DNA from: Ruminiclostridium hungatei
GTDB taxonomy: Bacteria; Bacillota; Clostridia; Acetivibrionales; DSM-1351
Length of the DNA: 64,000 nt
NCBI RefSeq assembly: GCF_002051585.1
Contig: NZ_MZGX01000001.1
Location: 62,001 to 126,000, forward strand
Reading direction: 5' to 3'
How positions within the stretch are numbered: position 1 is the first letter of the stretch; each line of letters begins with the position of its first letter. The notes beneath the pieces were generated by a model. That model was not told the origin of the DNA, did no database searches, and saw only the letters and a program-made list of their open reading frames with translations. Shown here one piece after another: positions 15,192-24,413 of this stretch. A program made the position numbers and the translations under genes.

Positions 15192-17126
15192 ATGACCACA
15201 CCGGAGTTTGACTTCAAAGCAATGATTCAAAAGGATAGGGATGATAGGGTTAAAAGAAACTTTGAAAGCACATTTCTTGAGTATCTTCAGTTGGTAAAAT
15301 CAAATCCAGAGGTGGCTGTTCTTGCTCATCAAAGATTATATGACCTTATAGTAAAAAAGGGGGCTGAAATTGTCAAAACCGATGAAAATCCAAGATTACG
15401 GAGGATTTACGGAAATGACATTATTAAAAAATATGCTTTTTTCGAGGAGGATTTTTTCGGTATTGATAAGACTATAATGAAGATAGTCAGATATTTCCAC
15501 TCGGCAGCAATGGCAGGAGAAGAGGCACGTCAGGTTTTGTACCTGGTGGGGCCTGTAGGCGCCGGAAAGTCCTCGCTTATGGAGTCCCTGAAAAAAGCGC
15601 TTGAGATGGCTTCGCCTATTTACGCCTTAAAGGGCTGCCCCATGAGAGAAGAACCCTTGCACCTTGTCCCCAAGCATTTAAGAAAAGAGTTCGAGGAAAC
15701 ACTGCATGTTAAAATTGAAGGGGATTTATGCCCTGTTTGCAGATACCGGCTCAAGAACGAATATGGAGGAGAGTATGAAAGATTCCCGGTTGAATCGGTA
15801 GGTTTTTCAATCCGTTCCAGGAAGGGAATAGGAGTTGTGCCCCCTGTGGACCCAAACAATCAGGATTCGTCCATACTGACCGGAAGCGTCGACATATCAA
15901 AAATTGACCTCTATCCGGAGGATGATCCCAGGGTGCTGTCACTTAACGGTGCATTTAATGTAGGCAACCGGGGAATCGTGGAATTTATTGAAGTTTTTAA
16001 AAACGAGACCGAGTACCTGCACACCATGATAACGGCTACACAGGAAAAATCCATACCCGCTCCCGGCAAAGGTGCCATGATTTATTTTGACGGAGTCATA
16101 CTGGCGCATTCAAATGAGGCGGAATGGAACAAATTCAAGTCGGACCACACAAACGAAGCAATATTGGACAGAATAGTCAGAATCGAGGTGCCTTATTGCC
16201 TGGAACTAAGTGAAGAAATAAGGATTTACGAAAAAATGCTGTCCAAAAGCAAGTTCAGGGCGCATATAGCTCCTCATACCATAGAAATTGCATCCATGTT
16301 TGCCATCCTTACCAGATTGAGCCCTTCAAACAAGGTAGACCCTATGACCAAGCTGAAAATCTATAATGGTGAAGAAATACTTGAAAAGGGAATGACCAGG
16401 AAAATTGATATTTTCGAGTTGCGGGAAGAAGCACCCCGGGAAGGCATGACCGGAATATCCACAAGATTCATAATGAAATCCCTGGATACTACCCTGTCCG
16501 AGTCGGAAAATAATTGCATAAATCCAATAGCAGTGATGGAATCCTTGATCAAGTCTGTTAAGGAGCTTGGAATAGGTGATGATGAAAAGGAAAGATACCT
16601 GCGCCTTATATACGATACCGTAAAAAAGGAGTACAACAAGATTCTTGAAAAAGAGGTGACAAAAGCATTCATACATGGGTACAGGGAACAGGCCGAGAGC
16701 TTGTTCAACAATTATCTTGACCATGCCGAAGCGTTTGTTAACAAGACCAAGATAAAGGATAAGAATACCGGAGAGGAGCTGGAGCCGGACGAGAAGTTCA
16801 TGAGGTCCATCGAGGAGCAGATAGGCATATCCGATACGGCGGTAAAAGGCTTCCGCTCGGATGTAACGGCCTATATGTTTTTTGTTATGAGAAACGGTGG
16901 AAGCCTGGATTATACCAGCTATGAGCCTCTGAAGGATGCCATTGAGAAGAAGCTCACAACCTCCGTAAGAGATTTGAGCAGAATAATTACCCAGGCAAAG
17001 GTAAGAGACAAGGAACAAACCCAAAAATATAATACCATGGTCGAAGAAATGAAAAGGAACGGGTATTGCGACCATTGCTGCAATGTAATACTCAAGTATG
17101 CTGCAAACAACCTGTGGAAGGATTGA
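15192..17126 (+). CDS. prkA: PrkA family serine protein kinase / AAA ATPase
   Basis: PrkA (YeaG in E. coli) is a AAA-type protein with a C-terminal kinase-like domain, involved in sporulation in Bacillus and in stress responses elsewhere. The 644-residue length equals that of the family. The P-loop is GPVGAGKSS at 120-128; further family marks are GCPMREEPLHL, the zinc-like CPVCRYR (near 187), NRGIVEFIEVFKN and the C-terminal helical domain. The longer frame from 15066 is rejected because AGGGAGGT at 15177-15185 sets ATG 15192 and MTTPEFDFK fits homologues. yhbH follows after 60 bases and spoVR after it, the conserved cluster. Confidence 0.95.
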   Translation: MTTPEFDFKAMIQKDRDDRVKRNFESTFLEYLQLVKSNPEVAVLAHQRLYDLIVKKGAEIVKTDENPRLRRIYGNDIIKKYAFFEEDFFGIDKTIMKIVRYFHSAAMAGEEARQVLYLVGPVGAGKSSLMESLKKALEMASPIYALKGCPMREEPLHLVPKHLRKEFEETLHVKIEGDLCPVCRYRLKNEYGGEYERFPVESVGFSIRSRKGIGVVPPVDPNNQDSSILTGSVDISKIDLYPEDDPRVLSLNGAFNVGNRGIVEFIEVFKNETEYLHTMITATQEKSIPAPGKGAMIYFDGVILAHSNEAEWNKFKSDHTNEAILDRIVRIEVPYCLELSEEIRIYEKMLSKSKFRAHIAPHTIEIASMFAILTRLSPSNKVDPMTKLKIYNGEEILEKGMTRKIDIFELREEAPREGMTGISTRFIMKSLDTTLSESENNCINPIAVMESLIKSVKELGIGDDEKERYLRLIYDTVKKEYNKILEKEVTKAFIHGYREQAESLFNNYLDHAEAFVNKTKIKDKNTGEELEPDEKFMRSIEEQIGISDTAVKGFRSDVTAYMFFVMRNGGSLDYTSYEPLKDAIEKKLTTSVRDLSRIITQAKVRDKEQTQKYNTMVEEMKRNGYCDHCCNVILKYAANNLWKD

Positions 17127-17186
17127 TATGCAAAGCCTGCAGTCTCAGGCGGTTAGCATACGAAATAATATGGAGGCTAAAGCGTT

Positions 17187-18422
17187 ATGGCTATATTCAG
17201 AGAAAACAGCAGCGGCGGCAGGGACAGATCGGCTGAGGACCGCCGCAGGCACAGAGAACTGGTTGAAGAATCCATAAAAAAAAATCTCGGGAATATAATT
17301 GCTGAAGAGAGCATCATTGGCAAGAGCAAGGACAAAAAAATAAAAATTCCCATCAGAGGGATAAAGGAATTTCAATTTATATATGGAAAAAATAAACCCG
17401 GCGTGGGCTCCGGAGACGGAACCGAAAAAAGAGGGGATAAGTTTTCCGGCGAATCCCAGAACGGTAACGGAAAGGGAAAGGCGGGAAATCAGGAGGGTGA
17501 AGAAATATATGAAACTGAAATTACCATCGAAGAGGTTATAAAATACCTCTTTGATGATTTAAATCTTCCTGACATAGATAAAAAGCAACTGTCCCAGCTT
17601 GAGGAGAAAAGCTACAGGAAGCTGGGCTACCAGCACAAGGGCATTCCTCCCAGACTGGCTAAAAAGAGGTCGGTAGTGGAAAAAATCAAGCGAAAGCAGG
17701 CAACTAAAAGGGCCTGCAGTGAAATAGAACAGGATACGGTTGACAGTGAGGTCAACCGTGACGAGGAAAGTGAAGCCAACAATGAAGTATCGGGATTAAC
17801 TGCCCGGAGGGAAAGGTTTCCCTTTATTGAAGATGACTTAAGGTATTACAGGATAAAGGAAGAAAACAAAAAGGACTATAATGCAGTTGTCTTATGTATC
17901 ATGGATGTGTCGGGATCAATGGACCAGACAAAGAAGTACCTTGCAAGAAGTTTCTACTTTCTTTTGTATCAATTTCTGCAGCTCAAGTATACAAATGTGG
18001 AGGTGGTGTTTATTGCCCATACCACCACTGCAAAGGAGGTAAATGAGAAGGAGTTCTTTCACAGAGGCGAGTCAGGAGGAACCTATATCAGCAGCGGCTA
18101 TGAAAAAGCACTGGAAATAATTGCGGAAAGGTACAGTCCTGCAAACTGGAACATTTATGCTTTTCATTGCAGTGACGGGGATAATTGGTCTGAGGACAAT
18201 AAAAAAGCAGTGGACAGTGCCATAAGATTGTGCGAGGTATGCAATCTTTTCGGCTACGGTGAAATAGTTCCGGGCTACTACAGTATGGGGAGCACAATAA
18301 AATCCGAGCTTCAGAGCAGGATAGACAGCAGGAATTTTGCTGCCATAACCATCAATAAAAAGGAAGATGTGCTGCCTGCCCTGAAAAAGCTGCTTGAGAA
18401 AGGCGAAAATACAGCAGGTTAA
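17187..18422 (+). CDS. yhbH: YhbH family sporulation protein with VWA-like domain (DUF444)
   Basis: YhbH/YeaH protein, always found with PrkA and SpoVR; a mother-cell sporulation protein in Bacillus with no defined biochemical activity. The 411-residue protein has a basic N-terminus (DRSAEDRRRHRELVEESIKK), a low-complexity glycine/lysine section at about 75-110 and a C-terminal von Willebrand A-like domain whose metal site DVSGS is at 240-244, followed by Thr-containing HRGESGGTYISSGYEKAL and the YAFHCSDGDNW Asp. ATG 17187 has GGAGG ten bases upstream. It probably shares the prkA transcript; hairpin copy B follows. Confidence 0.94.
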   Translation: MAIFRENSSGGRDRSAEDRRRHRELVEESIKKNLGNIIAEESIIGKSKDKKIKIPIRGIKEFQFIYGKNKPGVGSGDGTEKRGDKFSGESQNGNGKGKAGNQEGEEIYETEITIEEVIKYLFDDLNLPDIDKKQLSQLEEKSYRKLGYQHKGIPPRLAKKRSVVEKIKRKQATKRACSEIEQDTVDSEVNRDEESEANNEVSGLTARRERFPFIEDDLRYYRIKEENKKDYNAVVLCIMDVSGSMDQTKKYLARSFYFLLYQFLQLKYTNVEVVFIAHTTTAKEVNEKEFFHRGESGGTYISSGYEKALEIIAERYSPANWNIYAFHCSDGDNWSEDNKKAVDSAIRLCEVCNLFGYGEIVPGYYSMGSTIKSELQSRIDSRNFAAITINKKEDVLPALKKLLEKGENTAG

Positions 18423-18424
18423 GC

Positions 18425-18478
18425 ATAAAGTCAATTACGGTAGAAATCTTCGCCTTTTTGCCGATGGCAATTGACTTA
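18425..18478. repeat. interspersed hairpin, copy B (between yhbH and spoVR)
   Basis: The first 17 bases are identical to 14921-14937. AAGTCAATT at 18428-18436 pairs with AATTGACTT at 18469-18477; inside, the pairing is weaker than in copy A (CGG with CCG-like bases). The two hairpins are clearly related, and this one lies in the 81-base gap before spoVR. There is no good T tract after it. Confidence 0.6.
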
Positions 18479-18503
18479 TAAGTTTTGATAAAGTGGGGGG
18501 CTT

Positions 18504-19892
18504 ATGACTGATTTTAGTATTGCTGATCTGGAATATTGGAATGAACGGATTGAAGGTATAGCAAAGGAATATGGTCTTGACTATTATAACCAGGAATTTG
18601 AAATCATAAATTATGAGGATATGATAGGCTATGAATCCTACGTGGGTATGCCGTCGCATTATCCACACTGGAGCTACGGAAAATCCTATGAACGTATAAA
18701 AACGCTGCACAAATATAACCTGACAGGTCTGCCCTATGAAATGGTCATAAATTCAAACCCCTGTCTGGCCTATCTTATGAAAGACAATTCACTGCTGCTT
18801 CAGGTGCTTACAATCGCTCATGTATATGCTCACAATGATTTTTTTAAGAATAACAGGCTTTTCAAGCTTGGAACCAAGGCAGAGTATACGGTAGAAATGT
18901 TTAAGAATCATGCCAACCGCATCAGGGAGTATATTTCAGACCCCAGCATAGGCTATGCCAGGGTTGAAAGGATTCTTAATGCGGCGCATGCTGTAAAGCT
19001 TCAGACCGAAAGGGTGGTGGATTTCCAGAACAGGAGCGAAAAGCCTGCGAAAGGGGTTTCGGCCCTTACTGAAAACAACAGGGATTTTCCTCATTTGGAG
19101 AGGTATTCCCAGAGGCTTGACCAGGGAGACAATAAAAACAGTTTTCAGGAAGTAAAAATTCCTCCAAATCCCCAGGAAGACATACTCAAGTTCATAATAG
19201 AATATGGGAGGCTTCAGGACTGGGAAAAGGACATTATCGCAATAGTAAGGGAGGAAGCAAGCTATTTTATACCCCAGATAGAAACAAAAATTATGAACGA
19301 GGGTTGGGCCAGCTTCTGGCATTACAACATACTAAACAGTCTGGAACTGCCTCAAAGCATGCACGTGGAGTTTCTCAGGAGGCACAACGAAGTCATACGC
19401 CCTTTGAAATCCAGTATAAATCCATATTATATAGGCTTTAAGATTTTTGAAAGCATCAGTGAAAAACATGGCTTTGACAAAATCTTTGAAATAAGGGAGA
19501 ATGAGCGGGATCAATCCTTTATCAGAAGGTATCTGACCGAGGAATTGTGCAATGAGATGAATTTGTTTGAGTATGTATCGGCAGGAAATGACTATATGAT
19601 TTCTGAAGTGTCGGATGAGGATGGCTGGAGGGTAGTAAGAGATACTCTGTGCAGTACGGTTGGTATCGGCAGTATACCTACAATACGCATTGAAGAGTGG
19701 AACCAGAAGGAAAATACCCTTGTGCTCGCACATGAATACGACGGACGTGAACTGGAACTGAGCTATGCATATGAGACCTTGAAACATGTGGTAGACCTGT
19801 GGAATGGCAAGCTGCTTTTAATCACCCAGCTTGAGGGCAAGAAAAAGAATATTTCCTGTGATGAACAGAAGAGGATTTCACTATATGGTTGA
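18504..19892 (+). CDS. spoVR: SpoVR family protein
   Basis: SpoVR (YcgB) is needed for normal spore cortex formation in Bacillus and is widespread with PrkA and YhbH; its biochemical action is unknown. The 462-residue protein has the family marks PSHYPHWSYGKSYER, a histidine-rich AHVYAHNDFFKNN block near residue 110, the central KIMNEGWASFWHY (near 255), and a C-terminal part with DYMISEVSDEDGWR. The start ATG 18504 follows GTGGGGGG. It is third in the prkA-yhbH-spoVR order and is followed at once by the CIRCE operator of htpG. Confidence 0.95.
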   Translation: MTDFSIADLEYWNERIEGIAKEYGLDYYNQEFEIINYEDMIGYESYVGMPSHYPHWSYGKSYERIKTLHKYNLTGLPYEMVINSNPCLAYLMKDNSLLLQVLTIAHVYAHNDFFKNNRLFKLGTKAEYTVEMFKNHANRIREYISDPSIGYARVERILNAAHAVKLQTERVVDFQNRSEKPAKGVSALTENNRDFPHLERYSQRLDQGDNKNSFQEVKIPPNPQEDILKFIIEYGRLQDWEKDIIAIVREEASYFIPQIETKIMNEGWASFWHYNILNSLELPQSMHVEFLRRHNEVIRPLKSSINPYYIGFKIFESISEKHGFDKIFEIRENERDQSFIRRYLTEELCNEMNLFEYVSAGNDYMISEVSDEDGWRVVRDTLCSTVGIGSIPTIRIEEWNQKENTLVLAHEYDGRELELSYAYETLKHVVDLWNGKLLLITQLEGKKKNISCDEQKRISLYG

Positions 19893-19898
19893 ATTTTG

Positions 19899-19925
19899 TT
19901 AGCACTCTTACTAAATGAGTGCTAA
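19899..19925 (+). promoter_or_regulatory. CIRCE element (HrcA operator) upstream of htpG
   Basis: TTAGCACTC, nine bases, GAGTGCTAA: a perfect match to the CIRCE inverted repeat bound by HrcA, the class I heat shock repressor. It begins 6 bases after the spoVR stop codon. htpG is the only gene in reach. HrcA itself is not in the window. Confidence 0.95.
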
Positions 19926-19932
19926 AAAGTAC

Positions 19933-19961
19933 TTGAAAGTTTGAAGCATTAGAGTTATATT
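19933..19961 (+). promoter_or_regulatory. sigma-A-type promoter of htpG
   Basis: TTGAAA at 19933-19938 and TATATT at 19956-19961 with 17 bases between. It starts 7 bases after CIRCE, so HrcA would bind just upstream of the -35. An alternative weaker pair, TTGAAT 19889-19894 and TAAATG 19912-19917, would overlap CIRCE. Confidence 0.55.
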
Positions 19962-19995
19962 ATTAATGTCAAATATTTTCAATTGGAGGTTATAT

Positions 19996-21912
19996 ATGAT
20001 ACACGAAAGCGGAAGTATTTCCATAAATACCGAGAACATTTTTCCTATTATAAAAAAGTGGCTGTATTCTGAAAAGGATATATTTATCAGAGAGCTGGTG
20101 TCAAATGCCAGTGATGCAATAAGCAAGCTTAAGAAGCTGGATGCCATGGGGGAAGCTGAACTGCCCGAGGATAACAGATATGGGATCAAGGTCCTTGTGG
20201 ACAAGAAGGAAAAGACCATAAAGGTAATGGACAATGGCCTTGGAATGACCGAAGAGGAAGTAAAAAAGTATATTAATCAGATTGCTTTTTCAGGAGCAGT
20301 GGATTTTCTTGAGAAATATAAGGACAAGTCTGATGACGGTCAGATCATAGGACATTTCGGACTGGGCTTTTATTCTGCCTTTATGGTTTCAGAAAGGGTG
20401 CAGATTGACACCTTGTCCTACCAGCCCGGAGCTGCGGCTGTCAGGTGGATCAGCCAGGGGGGCACGGAATTTGAAATGACTGAATCGGACAGAAGCGAAA
20501 GAGGTACAACAATTACTCTTTACCTTTCTGAGGATGGGGTGGAGTTTACCGATGAATATAAAATGAGATCCACCCTTGAGAAATATTTTTCTTTCTTGCC
20601 TTATGAACTGTACCTTGAGGATTCTGCAAAAGAGCCTGAAAAGACAGAAGAAAAGGCGGAAGAAAACGCAGAGGGGACAGAGGAAGCTATCGAAGGAGCA
20701 AAGCCAGAGCCCAAAAAGCCCGAGCCCCTGAATGACACACAGCCGCTGTGGCTTAAGAATCCCAAGGATTGTACCGAGGAGGAATACAAGCAGTTTTACA
20801 CAAAGGTTTTCCACGACTTTAACGAGCCCTTGTTCTGGATACACTTGAACATGGACTATCCTTTTAATCTGAAAGGAATATTATACTTCCCGAAATTAAA
20901 GCATGAATTTGAAACCATGGAGGGACAGATCAAGCTTTATTACAATCAGGTATTCGTTGCAGACAACATAAAGGAGGTAATTCCTGAATTCCTGCTATTG
21001 CTGAAGGGTGTACTCGACTGTCCGGACCTTCCGCTGAATGTATCCAGAAGCTTCCTGCAGAATGACGGTTATGTAAACAAGATTTCTTCCCATATTACAA
21101 AGAAGGTTGCGGACAAGCTCACGTCACTTTATGAGAAGGAACGTGACAATTACAACAAGTATTGGGATGACATAAATCCTTTTGTAAAATACGGCTGTAT
21201 AAGAGAAGATAAATTTTATGACAGGGTAAAGGATATACTGATTTTCAAATCAACTAAGGGCGGCTACACAACCTTGAAGGATTATCTTGAAAACAACAAG
21301 GAAAAGCATGAAAACAAGGTGTTTTATGTATCCAACGAGAAGCAGCAGGCCCAGTATATCAGATTGTTCAATGAAAATGGCATGGAGGCGGTAATACTAT
21401 CCACAATGATTGACAATCACTTCATGCAGATGCTTGAGGGTAAGATGTCCGGGGTTCACTTCAACAGAATTGATGCCGACATTTCCGATACAATGAAGAA
21501 TGGAGAGACAGGAATTGCCGAGGAGGATGCGGGCTATCTGGAAAAGCTGTTTAAATCGGCAGTTAGTGATGATAAGCTGAAAATCCAGGTGGAATCCTTA
21601 AAGAACGAATCTGTTCCTGCTATGATTCTTTTGTCCGAACAGTCCAGAAGGATGCAGGAAATGAGTGCAATGTTCGGAGGAATGGACATGAGCCATATGT
21701 TCCCCAAGGAGCATACGCTGGTTCTGAACTCTTCAAACAGGCTTGTGAAGTCTCTGACCGACATGAAGGCTGATGAGTCAAAGAAGGATGAAATCAAGCT
21801 TATCAGTGAGCATATATACGATTTGGCCATGATGAGCCATCAACCGCTGGAACCTGATGCCATGGCCAAATTCATAGAAAGAAGCAATGAGATATTGATG
21901 AAGCTGGTTTAA
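19996..21912 (+). CDS. htpG: molecular chaperone HtpG (Hsp90 family)
   Basis: Dimeric cytosolic ATP-dependent chaperone. The 638-residue protein has the GHKL ATP-binding domain (residues 1-210: ELVSNASDAISKL, MDNGLGMTEEEV, GHFGLGFYSAFMV), a middle domain (250-500) and a C-terminal dimerisation domain without MEEVD. Between N and middle domains, at about 212-245, is a run rich in Glu, Ala, Lys and Pro, resembling the charged linker of eukaryotic Hsp90 that classical bacterial HtpG lacks. ATG 19996 is set by TTGGAGGT at 19984; the upstream TTG at 19966 is rejected. Regulation by HrcA is implied by CIRCE. Confidence 0.95.
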   Translation: MIHESGSISINTENIFPIIKKWLYSEKDIFIRELVSNASDAISKLKKLDAMGEAELPEDNRYGIKVLVDKKEKTIKVMDNGLGMTEEEVKKYINQIAFSGAVDFLEKYKDKSDDGQIIGHFGLGFYSAFMVSERVQIDTLSYQPGAAAVRWISQGGTEFEMTESDRSERGTTITLYLSEDGVEFTDEYKMRSTLEKYFSFLPYELYLEDSAKEPEKTEEKAEENAEGTEEAIEGAKPEPKKPEPLNDTQPLWLKNPKDCTEEEYKQFYTKVFHDFNEPLFWIHLNMDYPFNLKGILYFPKLKHEFETMEGQIKLYYNQVFVADNIKEVIPEFLLLLKGVLDCPDLPLNVSRSFLQNDGYVNKISSHITKKVADKLTSLYEKERDNYNKYWDDINPFVKYGCIREDKFYDRVKDILIFKSTKGGYTTLKDYLENNKEKHENKVFYVSNEKQQAQYIRLFNENGMEAVILSTMIDNHFMQMLEGKMSGVHFNRIDADISDTMKNGETGIAEEDAGYLEKLFKSAVSDDKLKIQVESLKNESVPAMILLSEQSRRMQEMSAMFGGMDMSHMFPKEHTLVLNSSNRLVKSLTDMKADESKKDEIKLISEHIYDLAMMSHQPLEPDAMAKFIERSNEILMKLV

Positions 21913-21913
21913 A

Positions 21914-22204
21914 TAAGCTTATTAGTACAAGCTTATTTAGATAAGCTTGTTTACAGAAAGTTCATGAATTATATATGGTTTGTTAATAAAATTATACTAT
22001 TATTAATTCATGAACTTTTCATAATATGTTTCTCCTATAAAACCCTTTTCCACGGCCCTGTAAAGTACACAGGGCCTTAATTTATGCTGTCCTGTCAAAA
22101 TTGGCCATGACAGACTTAAGAACGTTGAGTGAGGAGCAATTGAGAGCTTTGTGCCTTCTCTTCACATGTTAACTTGCCGGCAGGTTATTTAAATATTCTG
22201 CCGG
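21914..22204 (+). other. hairpin-rich intergenic region after htpG
   Basis: Four inverted repeats lie in this 367-base gap: AAATAAGCTT/AAGCTTATTT at 21911-21939, AAAGTTCATGAATTA with TAATTCATGAACTTTT at 21957-22019, GGCCCTGT/ACAGGGCC at 22054-22076 followed by TTAATTT, and CCGGCAG/CTGCCGG at 22177-22204. The third looks like a weak terminator for htpG; the second has a long AT-rich loop. No gene is seen. The bases from 22205 to 22279 are the AT-rich upstream region of the next gene. Confidence 0.6.
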
Positions 22205-22279
22205 ATATCAAAAAGCTGTAACATTTACATATGATTTTTCATTTAATAATATAGCTGAAATTATATGGAGTCTTGACTT

Positions 22280-22618
22280 ATGTTTTTAAATAGCTATATT
22301 GGAGAGAGTATTTTCCTCAGTTTAAGAAAAATGGCCGAACAGAATGCGGTTTTAAATTATTTCTATGACATTGAAAAAATTATTTATGCAAAACTGATAG
22401 ATGTTGACGAAATAGGTATATGGCTTGAGGGAACCGGAACTATTACAAAACTGCTGGATGAGGGCGGCAAGGAAATTCCCAAGGAACAGCAGGTCTCTGA
22501 GAAAAGGTCTACCAGCATTCTTGTAAGGTGGGAATACATTGATGACATATATGTCCTTATTCCCGGTGAAAAGAAGCTCAAACCCATGGGCTTCAGATTC
22601 GACCCCACAAAGGGCTAG
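22280..22618 (+). CDS. hypothetical protein
   Basis: A 112-residue protein that I do not recognise. GGAG lies 9 bases before ATG 22280 and codon use fits the neighbours. It appears soluble, with an N-terminal helix (to about residue 35) and a strand-rich second half (KLIDVDEIGIWLEGTG, STSILVRWEYIDDIYVLIP). The pattern of short strands ending in ...LIPGEKKLKPMGF suggests a small beta-barrel or SH3-like fold, which is a guess. It stands alone, with a hairpin at 22661 before the convergent synthetase gene. Confidence 0.75.
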   Translation: MFLNSYIGESIFLSLRKMAEQNAVLNYFYDIEKIIYAKLIDVDEIGIWLEGTGTITKLLDEGGKEIPKEQQVSEKRSTSILVRWEYIDDIYVLIPGEKKLKPMGFRFDPTKG

Positions 22619-22660
22619 AAATACCAGGGACTTAAAGCCGGAATATAAGCAGACAAAGGA

Positions 22661-22693
22661 GCAAAGGCGGACCCCAGAAGAGTCCGCCTTTGC
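22661..22693. terminator. hairpin between convergent genes
   Basis: GCAAAGGCGGAC at 22661-22672 pairs perfectly with GTCCGCCTTTGC at 22682-22693. It separates the hypothetical gene (plus) from the acyl-CoA synthetase gene (minus) and can serve both, although the T tracts are short. Confidence 0.6.
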
Positions 22694-22733
22694 TTGGTTG
22701 TATAATAAATTTAACTAACTGGCATTAAGAAGA

Positions 22734-24395
22734 TTAATTTTTATCCTTATCGGTCTGCCTTATCTCAACACGTCTGATTTTACCGCTGATAGTCTTGGGC
22801 AGCTCATCTACAAATTCTATTATTCTTGGATATTTATAGGGAGCGGTAACCCTTTTTACATGGTCCTGCAGTTCCCTTACAAGCTCCTCGCCGGGAGTGT
22901 AATTTTTGGTAAGAACTACTGTAGCCTTGACTATCTGTCCTCTGACTTCATCAGGAACAGCGGTAATAGCACATTCCATAACCGCGGGATGTTCAATCAG
23001 TGCACTTTCAACTTCAAAAGGACCGATTCTGTAGCCGGAGCTTTTTATTACATCGTCGGACCTTCCTACGAACCAGTAATAGCCGTCCTCATCACGCCAG
23101 GCCACGTCACCGGTGAAATATATGTCGCCATGCCAGACACTGTGGGTAAGAGCCGCATCCCTGTAATAGCCGCCAAACATTCCGGCGGGCTTTTTCCGGC
23201 CGGTTCTGACCACTATCTGCCCTTCTTCACCATCCTGAACGGAATTGCCCTCATCATCCAGAAGATCGATATCGTAACCCGGAGATGGTTTGCCCATTGA
23301 GCCGGGCTTTGGCTCCATCCAGGGATATGTGGCCAGGGTCACTGTCAGTTCGGTTTGTCCGAAGCCCTCCATGAGCTTTATGCCGGTTGCTTTGTAGAAC
23401 TGGTTGTAGACCTCGGGATTCAAAGGTTCTCCTGCAACTGCGCAATATTTGAGACAGCTTAAATCAAACTTTGTAAGGTCCTCTTTTATAAAAAATCTGT
23501 ACATGGTAGGCGGTGCGCAAAAGGAAGTAACCTTGTGCTTTGAAATGACCTGAAGCAGTTCCTTGGGAACAAATTTATTGTAGTCATATACAAATACAGC
23601 GCTGCCGGCCAGCCACTGTCCGTAAATCTTTCCCCAGACCGCTTTGGCCCAGCCGGTGTCCGCCACAGTCAGATGCAGACCTCCGTCGGTTACACTTTGC
23701 CAGTACCTGGCAGTGAGAATATGCCCCAATGGATAGACATAGTCATGCTGAACCATTTTAGGCATCCCCGTAGTACCGGAGGTGAAATAGAGCAGGGATA
23801 TGTCAGCGTTTTGTGAAGATTGATCGCCGGTTGGCCTTTCAAAAACATTTGAGGACCTGTCCACTTCGCTGGAGAAGTCCAGCCAGCCATCCTTGCTGTC
23901 TCCCACCAGAGCCTTGTACTTGATGCTGGGGGATTTGCCCAGGGCATCTTCAATATGCATTACAACTTCAGGCTCTGAAACTGAAACTATCATTTTGATA
24001 TCGGCTGCATTTGCCCTGTATACTATGTCCTTTGAGGTAAGCAGATGGGTGGCGGGTATTGTGATTGCACCCAGCTTGTGCAATGCGAGTATGCAGAACC
24101 AGAATTCATAACGTCTTTTTAAAACCAGCATTACCGGGTCACCGCGCTTTATCCCCGCAGATTTAAAGAAGTTGGCGGTCTTATCGCTGTATTCCTTGAG
24201 CTGAGCAAAGGTAAAAGTGGCCTCTGCACCTGTTTCATCACACCACACCAGAGCAACCTTGTCAGGAGCTGTCTTTGCGTATTCGTCAACCACGTCATAT
24301 GCGAAGTTGAAATTCTCAGGTACCTTTATTTCAAAATTCTCGTAGAAATCCTCATAGGAGGAGTAGTCCACACGAGAAAGGTATTTGTTTAACAT
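22734..24395 (-). CDS. AMP-forming acyl-CoA synthetase
   Basis: A 553-residue adenylate-forming enzyme activating a carboxylic acid to its CoA ester with ATP. The AMP-binding P-loop [11 protein letters not shown] is at 203-213, then EGFGQTE (A5 core), [27 protein letters not shown] region (A7/A8) and the C-terminal lysine in [10 protein letters not shown]. The sequence resembles medium-chain acyl-CoA synthetases more than AcsA-type acetyl-CoA synthetases; the substrate cannot be read from sequence. Start ATG 24395 follows AGGGGGAAAA. It lies 18 bases downstream of the XRE-cupin regulator, so the pair forms an operon. Confidence 0.9.
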   Translation of the reverse strand: MLNKYLSRVDYSSYEDFYENFEIKVPENFNFAYDVVDEYAKTAPDKVALVWCDETGAEATFTFAQLKEYSDKTANFFKSAGIKRGDPVMLVLKRRYEFWFCILALHKLGAITIPATHLLTSKDIVYRANAADIKMIVSVSEPEVVMHIEDALGKSPSIKYKALVGDSKDGWLDFSSEVDRSSNVFERPTGDQSSQNADISLLYFTSGTTGMPKMVQHDYVYPLGHILTARYWQSVTDGGLHLTVADTGWAKAVWGKIYGQWLAGSAVFVYDYNKFVPKELLQVISKHKVTSFCAPPTMYRFFIKEDLTKFDLSCLKYCAVAGEPLNPEVYNQFYKATGIKLMEGFGQTELTVTLATYPWMEPKPGSMGKPSPGYDIDLLDDEGNSVQDGEEGQIVVRTGRKKPAGMFGGYYRDAALTHSVWHGDIYFTGDVAWRDEDGYYWFVGRSDDVIKSSGYRIGPFEVESALIEHPAVMECAITAVPDEVRGQIVKATVVLTKNYTPGEELVRELQDHVKRVTAPYKYPRIIEFVDELPKTISGKIRRVEIRQTDKDKN

Positions 24396-24413
24396 TTGTT
24401 TTTCCCCCTAGTG

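Noticed and set aside
16326-17075. Minus-strand 249-codon frame
   Set aside because: It is antisense to prkA, whose frame has clear family motifs throughout.
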